Positions 21,788 to 28,743 of a DNA stretch of 64,000 nucleotides are shown here, piece after piece (the first letter of the stretch is position 1; each line of letters opens with the position of its first letter). The position numbers and the translations under genes are program-made. The notes under the pieces were generated by a model, which did no database searches, was not told the DNA's origin, and saw nothing but the letters and a program-made list of their open reading frames with translations. Source of the stretch: Siphonodentalium dalli (taxonomy: Eukaryota; Mollusca; Scaphopoda; Gadilida; Siphonodentaliidae); contig CP136067.1 in the NCBI GenBank assembly GCA_032622095.1, positions 136,281,990 through 136,345,989 on the forward strand, given 5' to 3'.

Positions 21788-23575
21788 CGCAAAAAATTGT
21801 CCCTATTCATAAAAGCGACAGTAAAGATAACATTGCAAAGTATAGACCTATTAGCATATTACCAGTCTTCTCAAAATTAATCGAGAAAATTATGCAGAAT
21901 ATATTATTCTCTTTCTTGTCCCAACATAACATTCTACATAATAACCAGTTTGGTTTTCGAAAAAAAACACTCTACTATTCACCCACTAGTTCAACTTTTA
22001 CATTACGTGTCAGAGAAAAATGATCAGCAAACTAGAGATTCGACTGTGGGACTATTTATCAATCTGTCTAAAGCCTTTGACACAATAAGTCATGAAATAC
22101 TTTTAGCCAAACTCAATCACTATGTAATTCGTGGGATAGCGAACGAATGGTTTTCAAGCTATCTCAGGGACAGACGACAATATGTTGAATTTCTTGGTTC
22201 AAAATCGCACCTTAACCCTATCACTTGTGGGGTGCCCCAGGGGTCCATCCACGCACCGACAATTTTCCTCGTGTACGTTAACGATATGCCCCGCAGTACA
22301 TCATTAATATTACTTTCATTCGCCGATGATACCATTATATACACATCAGACCATAAATACGACTGCCTTAAAAAAAGTCAACTAAGAACTAGAAAATGTG
22401 TTTATATGGTGCTGTTGCAACAGACTTGCAATAAATGTATCCAAAAGTAAATGTATATTGATCCTAAAAACAATGAAACAAAGTGGAGAAACTTCAAAGT
22501 TATGCTAAATGGGAAAGCACTAACTCGAGTTGGAAATAATATGCAGGAAACTTCACTGAAATTTCTTGGCATTTCAATCGATGAAAACCTTACATTTAAA
22601 TACCATATTGATATGGTCCATAATAAACTATGTCACACGCTCTAACTCCTGAACAAAGTTAAACGAATTCTTCGGAAAAATGCACAAAAAAACTCTTTAC
22701 TATGCCATAGTACATAGTACATAGTCGCTTAACATATGGTACACATATTTGGGGACACGCATCCTTCGATTCACTGTTAACACAGCAGAAAAGTGCAATA
22801 CGTATGTATTGCAATGCCAGTTATAGAGCTCATACCGAATCTCTGTTCAAACAAGAAGGAATCTTGAACCTCAATGACATATTTAGAGTTAAAGGCACGT
22901 GCGGCCTTAATTGTCGAAAATATTCATATTTGTTCCAAACACCGTAAACAGAAAAACATTAAAACGCATACAGTTCCTTTCATATATACCATGACCATCG
23001 CGTAAACAGCATGTTCTCATAAAGACCTATTATATTTTACCTAAGCAAGAGCCTGATTGTGTTACAGAAAACAACACAATGCTACTGGCTAATCACATAC
23101 AAATGGCATAAACGCTCTTTATTAGTTCCATATCAGGTATTCACCAACAAAGAACGCTCTTTATGTTTACCATCATAATATAAACAAACACCAGAAAAGT
23201 AACTTTTTATGCCTTTGTTTACATAACAATGGTCAATCATATGACCATAACATACTGTTTATGCGATATTTCTTATTTGTATACGGACAAAGTCTATCTA
23301 CATTTTGATGTTCTTTCTGTTTGTGGCGGTTTTTGAAGGGTGGAGATATTTTCACAGGATACCCACCGCCAAGGCCAACCGTGTCTTTAATGCAGCTTGC
23401 TTTATGTATGACTGGATTGAAATAACTTACCGAAATAATTTCAAACGTGCTACTCTTATTATCTCGCGAAAAATTCCAGAAATGTGAACAATATACGACT
23501 GATAACACCGAAATAATCATTTTCAGCATCTCTCCCAAAACATTCTTTCCCAGACATTTGGAATTCAATTAACCC
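21788..23575 (+). pseudogene. Broken LINE (non-LTR) reverse transcriptase fragment
   Basis: This is a 5'-truncated non-LTR retrotransposon ORF2. Frame-by-frame reading gives RT motifs in order: YRPISILPVFSK, NQFGFRK, LSKAFDTISHEIL, GVPQGSIHAPTIFL, and the catalytic FADDT near 22320. Downstream come LKFLGISIDENLTF and, after an inserted MITE (22889-23390), CFMYDW and a WNSIN-like end near 23565. The enzyme would copy element RNA at the target site. Breaks: a frameshift in the A-run near 21961, a stop at 22448-22450, further stops after 22640, and the MITE. The longest intact piece is 21950-22450. The CR1/jockey-like group is inferred from motif style, not from a search. It is certainly inactive. 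Confidence 0.88.
22889..23390 (+). mobile_element. TTAA-flanked MITE, family 1, copy 2 (inside LINE)
   Basis: It begins TTAAAGGCACGTGCGGCC and ends CCAACCGTGTCTTTAA. The LINE reading frame runs to ...DIFRV on the left and resumes in the same frame with NAACFMYDW on the right once the element and one TTAA are discounted. That places the target duplication exactly at TTAA. Confidence 0.92.
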
Positions 23576-23710
23576 TTTACCCAACAAAACGGCCAAAACC
23601 GGCCAAATAAAGCTTCAACAGCCTAAAATATCTTCGGTCTGTCTCAATAGAACCATACAAATATGGATATCATTGGAACCGGCTCCTTGATCACATTGTG
23701 ATAGTTACAG

Positions 23711-23794
23711 TTATGCCCTGTGCCAATGCATTCTCTTATATATGCGAGTCGACCATAGGTCGCCTCGCATATATAAGAGAATGCATTGGCCTAA
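23711..23794. repeat. TATATAAGAGAATGCA palindrome, clean copy
   Basis: The arms gccaatgcattctcttatat and atataagagaatgcattggc pair around cgagtcgaccataggtcgcctcg, itself partly palindromic. Nearly identical copies are at 50806-50880 and 51093-51167. Confidence 0.9.
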
Positions 23795-24703
23795 AACAAC
23801 ATGTTGTCACAGCCATTTTTCTCGCACTGTAGCAAATATTGTCTGACTTATGGCAATACACATATTGACTTGGTAAGGGAATTTTGATTCCTCATCTGCC
23901 AAATTCAATTCATATCAGATTTTTTACCGGTTTCGCCAGGTATTACTGCCTCATCAAGACTGTCAAGTTTGAGACTGTTCACAATTTTCGTACGTATTGC
24001 TTGCTTTCTACATGTTTTGGGTTTTTTGTATTTCATTAATGTGCGATGGACATGGTCAATGGCTATCATGACCCCCGATATCTCCCAATTCTTCACTTCA
24101 GTTCTGTTGATTTGTTTGTGATTTACACATAATTTTTCAGATTAAATTTTGACGCATTCTCGGTGAGAGATAATTAACTTGGTAAATCATAGTGAGCTAT
24201 TGTGATAGTGTACAACCACGATCAAAATAGTTACTGCGATAATTTTGCTAACTTTAACTCTACGCATTTTCCCCATATATTTCCAATCGTCAGTATAATA
24301 CATTGAGGGCTTTGGTCTATGATGGAATGGTCTCATTCTTAGATATCGCACTCAATCTAACTTTCATAGGCACCACTTGTGGCACAGCTTCGGCTCCATG
24401 TCTATCTCTTGGTCTAATATTTTTTGAGACGGACATTCGCGTAATCTATAGATTGGACTGAGCGCGATAATTCTGTGCTACATAAAAATTTATTTCAGCT
24501 GAATATTGTTGTGTAGTATTTATGCTTATAGTGTCATATATTATGTCTTTCATTATTAACCAGTGTTCGATTTCCATGTGTTTTGCATAAGGCTAGACCG
24601 GAATATTTTGGTTTTGGTCCCGTGCGAACTTGTTCTTTACGTAACTCTTTCAATATTGTTCAACACTGGTGCAATTTGTTTTGGTCTCGTGCGAACAAAC
24701 AAC
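23795..24703. other. Region upstream of the gypsy element; LTR not identified
   Basis: I looked for a 5' LTR or primer-binding site and found no stretch repeated downstream of 35.2 kb. Two similar words, tttggtcccgtgcgaac (24615) and tttggtctcgtgcgaac (24680), form a short direct repeat just before the Gag start and may be leader sequence. The Gag frame is open upstream to 24563, but only with a GTG codon. Confidence 0.4.
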
Positions 24704-27145
24704 ATGCATAACATGTCAAGCCAGAGTGCTATTCAGATAATGTTTTTGGCAATGGATGATTTGCTACTTATACCGGGTATTGGAGAAAAGTCTGCAACTA
24801 AAATTGCGCAACACTTGGCCGAAGTGGGTAACATCCAGGACCGGCGAACTCTGATCGATATCATTGGGGCTCAGGTTTGTTCTCAACTGCCCATAATGGA
24901 TTTCCGGTCTCCGAAACCTACCGATATCATACTACGTCCCCATCATGACATTGCTTATCATACAGGGAAAGGGGCGGTCTACCGCAGTGTGGACACTGCC
25001 AACAAAAGTGAGGTAGGTGATCTTGAACAATCAATGATGCATGCACATCCGGTAAGTGGAGCACATTTGAGACATTCGTCACCTGTGAATCAGTCTGGTT
25101 CAGGTGCGCGACCAAAGATACCAGGATTTCCACTCTTTGATATGTCATCAGATGAGGGAGGTGAAGATGAGGTCATTATGAACCATGAACAGCACCTCCA
25201 CAGGGAACACTTAATGAGACGAGAGGAGCAAGATCGTAGAGAAGCGGAGATGAAGAACAAATACGATGAACTTGCCGACCGAGATCGTAGAGACGCTGAG
25301 GAGATGAAGAAAAACTACGATGAACTTGCCGACCGAAATCGTAGAGACGCTGAGGAGATGAAGAAAAAATACGATGAACTTGCCGACCGAGATCGTAGAG
25401 ACGCTGAGGAGATGAAGAAAAACTACGATGAACTTGCCGACCGAAATCGTAGAGACGCTGAGGAGATGAAGAAGAAATACGATGAACTTGCCGACCAGTA
25501 TAACATTGTATTGCATGAATCACATGAATTCATGGTGTCAAGGAAGAGAGATAAAGAGGTGAATGGACACAGAGATTCACAGTGGGACAGCGATGAAAAA
25601 ACCAGGGATGCTGTCGGGCATCGGGCTTCTGAGAGGGGAGTGGATCAGTCAGGCCATATGCCCCAGTCGGACCCAGTGTTCAATTCATCGACCGGCCCAG
25701 CAATTGCAACCAGTGGACAAATGTTCACATTGACGCATGCATCAGTGGCATCAACAACAACAGTGTATACAACACAGGCACATATGACGGCATCATCAAC
25801 AACTTCGGTGACGCAGGTTTTACCGACACTGTCATCAATTCCTTCGGTGACCACACCCCGTTCAATGGGTTTCCAAATGCCTGCCATAACCCCTGCCCTA
25901 CCTCCCACATACCTAGCGGGATATCCGGGATATGGGTATGGGCATGCGTTTGGCCAGCAGCAACCGGTGCTAACTGGGGGTCAAGGATATTACCCCCAAC
26001 TACCATCGTATATACCGGCACCATTACCGCAGATGGCATTTCCGCCTATGAACATACCACCACCGCCAGTAAACCTACCACCAGTGAGGCCGCCACAACT
26101 ACCTCCAGTCTTGCCACAGCCCGCGGTTCAGCAACCAGTAGTACCACAATCGCCCGATAGACACAGGAGATTGGACAGACATAACTACCGGGAGAGGCGA
26201 CAGGGGGACGAGGAATGGAACGAGGGGCGCCATAGGAACGACAAAATACCTTCTCGTCTGAAGTTTGATGGCAGTTCGTCATGGACAGTGTTTGAATCAA
26301 ATTTCCTCCCATATGCCACTCGACAGCAGTGGAAAGATTATGTTGCCAAAGAAAAATTGGTATGGTGTCTGGAAGGCTCGGCTGCGGAATATTGCGCTCT
26401 GATCGACAGACATGATGATCTCGCCTACCTGGAGTTGATACACAGACTTCGGAGGCGATTTGAGTATCATGACCGTCCACAGAAGGCGCAAGTCGACTTG
26501 TCCGTGGCAACTCAATATGACAATGAAGCACTCGATAATTGGGCAGACAGAGTGCAAAAGCTGGCCATTCGAGCGTTCGCTGATGCACCGGATGGCATAC
26601 AGCAAAGGCAAGCGATATTCAGATTCAGTCAGGGTTTAAACAACAAGGAGTGTGGTCAATATATAGCCAATATGGAGCTAACAACCTTAGAGGCAGCAAT
26701 AGAAAAGGCACATATGTTTCACCAGAATAGCCACGCGATATTTGGAAAAGATGCTAAGAAAGAGCCCAAGGTGGCGCAAGCAACCATCGAGACTGATGAC
26801 GATGAACCTGTTATTAAACAAATGTACCAGAGTAGAGACCAAGCTGCATTTAGAGGGAGAGAAAGGACTCCGTATCGGTACAATCAGAATAGCCCGGATC
26901 GTACCTACCGTAACCCGAATCGTACAGTTCGAAATGCACGCTATGAGGGGCGCTCGGGATCGGAGTCTGACTCGGATCCGCGGGGTCGTGGAGATAGACG
27001 GAGTACAGGTAATTTAGGGGCTACCCAACAAGGCTCGATGACCAGCAGAGTGAATTCATTAGAATCATCTGTGAGTGGGTTGGCAGTAAAGTTGGACAAA
27101 CTTCTGGAGCTTTGTTCGGGAAAGGCCAGGTCTCGAAGCCCCTAG
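24704..27145 (+). CDS. gag: Gag-like protein of gypsy element, with HhH-like N-terminus
   Basis: This is the structural protein that would package element RNA. I chose ATG 24704 (next in-frame ATG 24713) because the frame is open upstream only with a GTG; it gives 813 aa. Residues ~20-40 (LLLIPGIGEKSATKIAQHL) match a helix-hairpin-helix DNA-binding motif, unusual in Gag. Residues ~159-265 are a charged coiled coil made of an 18-residue repeat (YDELADRDRRDAEEMKKN type). Then come a Ser/Thr-rich part and a Pro-rich part (~445-485). From ~513 to ~680 is a capsid-like retrotransposon Gag domain (LKFDGSSSWTVF ... WCLEGSAAEYC ... YLELIHRLRRRF). An Arg/Ser-rich tail ends at TAG 27143-27145. The zinc knuckle lies in the same frame just after this stop. 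Confidence 0.88.
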   Translation: MHNMSSQSAIQIMFLAMDDLLLIPGIGEKSATKIAQHLAEVGNIQDRRTLIDIIGAQVCSQLPIMDFRSPKPTDIILRPHHDIAYHTGKGAVYRSVDTANKSEVGDLEQSMMHAHPVSGAHLRHSSPVNQSGSGARPKIPGFPLFDMSSDEGGEDEVIMNHEQHLHREHLMRREEQDRREAEMKNKYDELADRDRRDAEEMKKNYDELADRNRRDAEEMKKKYDELADRDRRDAEEMKKNYDELADRNRRDAEEMKKKYDELADQYNIVLHESHEFMVSRKRDKEVNGHRDSQWDSDEKTRDAVGHRASERGVDQSGHMPQSDPVFNSSTGPAIATSGQMFTLTHASVASTTTVYTTQAHMTASSTTSVTQVLPTLSSIPSVTTPRSMGFQMPAITPALPPTYLAGYPGYGYGHAFGQQQPVLTGGQGYYPQLPSYIPAPLPQMAFPPMNIPPPPVNLPPVRPPQLPPVLPQPAVQQPVVPQSPDRHRRLDRHNYRERRQGDEEWNEGRHRNDKIPSRLKFDGSSSWTVFESNFLPYATRQQWKDYVAKEKLVWCLEGSAAEYCALIDRHDDLAYLELIHRLRRRFEYHDRPQKAQVDLSVATQYDNEALDNWADRVQKLAIRAFADAPDGIQQRQAIFRFSQGLNNKECGQYIANMELTTLEAAIEKAHMFHQNSHAIFGKDAKKEPKVAQATIETDDDEPVIKQMYQSRDQAAFRGRERTPYRYNQNSPDRTYRNPNRTVRNARYEGRSGSESDSDPRGRGDRRSTGNLGATQQGSMTSRVNSLESSVSGLAVKLDKLLELCSGKARSRSP
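25246..25499 (+). repeat. 54-bp in-frame tandem repeat (108-bp higher order) in gag
   Basis: Units of 54 bp contain gatgaacttgccgaccgaga or its variant ...ccgaaa, followed by tcgtagagacgctgaggag. D and N variants alternate, giving a 108-bp dimeric order. It encodes the heptad-like coiled coil of Gag, and copy number can change without losing frame. Confidence 0.93.
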
Positions 27146-27148
27146 CCT

Positions 27149-27304
27149 ATGCGGAAAAATGACGGGGTTACCTGTTTTTTTTGCGGAGGCGAAGGTCATT
27201 ACCAGGCCAGTTGCCCGTCAAAAAAGTCGGCGGAGAGGAAGAAATTTGTGAAATTCGACACAAAAGCAAATTTAAACGACTCCGGGTCGTCGATAGAGGC
27301 CTAA
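27149..27304 (+). CDS. Gag zinc knuckle segment (CCHC) after in-frame TAG
   Basis: This 51-residue frame is in phase with gag, two codons after its TAG (TAG-CCT-ATG). It holds an intact CX2CX4HX4C zinc knuckle (CFFCGGEGHYQASC, residues 9-22), the nucleocapsid motif that binds element RNA. It ends at TAA 27302-27304 and overlaps the pol frame, which lies one base back. An A-AAA-AAG heptamer at 27220-27226 sits just past the knuckle in the right phase for a -1 shift into pol. The most economical reading is that the knuckle is the C-terminal end of Gag and the TAG is either a nonsense mutation or a readthrough site. The ATG may be coincidental. Confidence 0.75.
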   Translation: MRKNDGVTCFFCGGEGHYQASCPSKKSAERKKFVKFDTKANLNDSGSSIEA

Positions 27305-28743
27305 GTCCGACCCGTATTTTTTCCGGTCTCATGAACCAGAGGAAGTGCACTAGAGGTCCAGGTGCAAAAAGAGACATATCCACCGATGGCACAATGGATA
27401 AAGAAGTAGGTAATGTACATATTTTAACTTCTGAAGACACAACGGATGGCAATGTAAATAGCTGCAATAAATCCCACAGAACTGTAAATACCCATCTAGA
27501 AGTGGGCGACATTACGAAGGATGCCAGAGCGGAACAGCAAAACATGACACCCAATGAGGACCCAGACATGGTACATTTTACCGTCCAACAGGTGAAAAAG
27601 AATGCCATGTTTTACGTCCCAGTGAGGGTACATGGAACAGTTGTGTCAGCAGTAGTAGACAGTGCGGCAGAAGTTACGATAGTTTCCGATAAACTTTTCC
27701 AACGCTGGCAACATCCACCTGAGGTACAACGTCAAGCTGTGATGCACACAGCTGGTCGGAACCTATCAATGAAAGCATTTGTGACTAAACCTACACTATT
27801 GTCCATCGGTAAACATGAGTTTCAACATTGTCTTTATGTGGCACCCATCGAGGACTACATGTTGTTGGGCCTGGATTTTCTAAGGCGTGAGGGAGGTATG
27901 ATTGATATTGCAAATGGAGAGCTGTGGCTTAATAAACAAGCTATTAAAATGGAATGCTCGGGCGACTCCACCATATATGGGGGAATTCCAGTCCGGGTAG
28001 TTAAGAGAACAGTAGTCGCACCCCATCAAGTGAGACTCTGTAAGTGTACGGTCAATGGTATTCGGGATAACTATATAATAGAAGGAATTTATCACCCTGA
28101 TATGATAGTACCCCGATCAGCTCAAAATGAAGGCATGCAACCAGTGGTTTGCCTTGTCAATACCTCTGACAACTATCTGAAACTCAAGTGCGGTCAAATG
28201 GTTGCTAAAGCCACAGAAATACAGTTCTTGAAAGAGATATCCGAAGTCACAGTGCAATCGGTTTCTCAATCCCCGGATGTGTGCCCGGAACGGGTTCCGG
28301 AACATGTACAAGAACTGTATCATCGCTCTGCAGAAACCTTAGATGAAGACCAGAAAGAACATCTGAAACGATTGCTGATAGAGTACGCCAATGTTTTCGC
28401 AAAGACTGATTTTGATCTGGGAAACTTTGTCGCCCTAGAACACACGATTGACACCAATAATGCGAAACCCATCAAAGTAAATTTGAGACGAACACCAATA
28501 TCATTCCTCTCAGAAGAAAAGAAATTACTGGACCAAATGCTGGAGGCAGGGGTCATTGAGCCCAGTAATTCAGAATGGGCAGCGGCGCCAGTATTAGTTA
28601 AAAAACGTTGCGGAGCAATTCGCCCGTGCTTAGATTACAGACGTTTAAACTCGGTGACGAAGAAAGACGTCTGGCCGATCCCCATACTATCAGAATGCCT
28701 AGATGTGCTGAGTAAGAAGAGGTACTTTAGCCATCTGGATTGA
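27181..28743 (+). CDS. pol: Gypsy Pol, protease and N-terminal reverse transcriptase, ended by TGA
   Basis: First part of the polyprotein. The frame opens at 27163 with no ATG near the start, as expected if pol is expressed by frameshift from gag. An aspartic protease motif (VVDSAAEVTIVS) lies near 27652-27687, with a typical flap and LLGLDFL further on (~27865). The RT begins around 28500 with RT fingers motifs (GVIEPSNSEWAAAPVLV, RPCLDYRRLN, DVWPIP) and reaches the first catalytic Asp in FSHLD. The next codon is TGA (28741-28743), where other family members have a sense codon, usually Leu or Phe. The frame continues in phase after it, so this is most likely a single nonsense mutation. Confidence 0.88.
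   Translation: MRRRRSLPGQLPVKKVGGEEEICEIRHKSKFKRLRVVDRGLSPTRIFSGLMNQRKCTRGPGAKRDISTDGTMDKEVGNVHILTSEDTTDGNVNSCNKSHRTVNTHLEVGDITKDARAEQQNMTPNEDPDMVHFTVQQVKKNAMFYVPVRVHGTVVSAVVDSAAEVTIVSDKLFQRWQHPPEVQRQAVMHTAGRNLSMKAFVTKPTLLSIGKHEFQHCLYVAPIEDYMLLGLDFLRREGGMIDIANGELWLNKQAIKMECSGDSTIYGGIPVRVVKRTVVAPHQVRLCKCTVNGIRDNYIIEGIYHPDMIVPRSAQNEGMQPVVCLVNTSDNYLKLKCGQMVAKATEIQFLKEISEVTVQSVSQSPDVCPERVPEHVQELYHRSAETLDEDQKEHLKRLLIEYANVFAKTDFDLGNFVALEHTIDTNNAKPIKVNLRRTPISFLSEEKKLLDQMLEAGVIEPSNSEWAAAPVLVKKRCGAIRPCLDYRRLNSVTKKDVWPIPILSECLDVLSKKRYFSHLD
27220..27226 (+). promoter_or_regulatory. Candidate -1 ribosomal frameshift heptamer (A AAA AAG)
   Basis: Read in the gag/zinc-knuckle frame, the codons are TCA-AAA-AAG, so the heptamer A_AAA_AAG is in the X_XXY_YYZ phase. 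A -1 slip enters the pol frame (next codon GTC), leaving the zinc knuckle intact. A second in-phase T_TTT_TTT run (27175-27181) is less suitable because slipping there would destroy the knuckle. I did not identify a downstream pseudoknot. Confidence 0.5.

Noticed and set aside
24100-24700. 5' LTR of the gypsy element
   Set aside because: No matching sequence was found downstream of 35.2 kb, and no TG...CA boundaries or clear primer-binding site could be fixed by eye.
25176-25523. Minus-strand frame opposite the Gag coiled coil (RQVHRSFSSSPQRLYD repeats)
   Set aside because: Antisense by-product of the 54-bp repeat.
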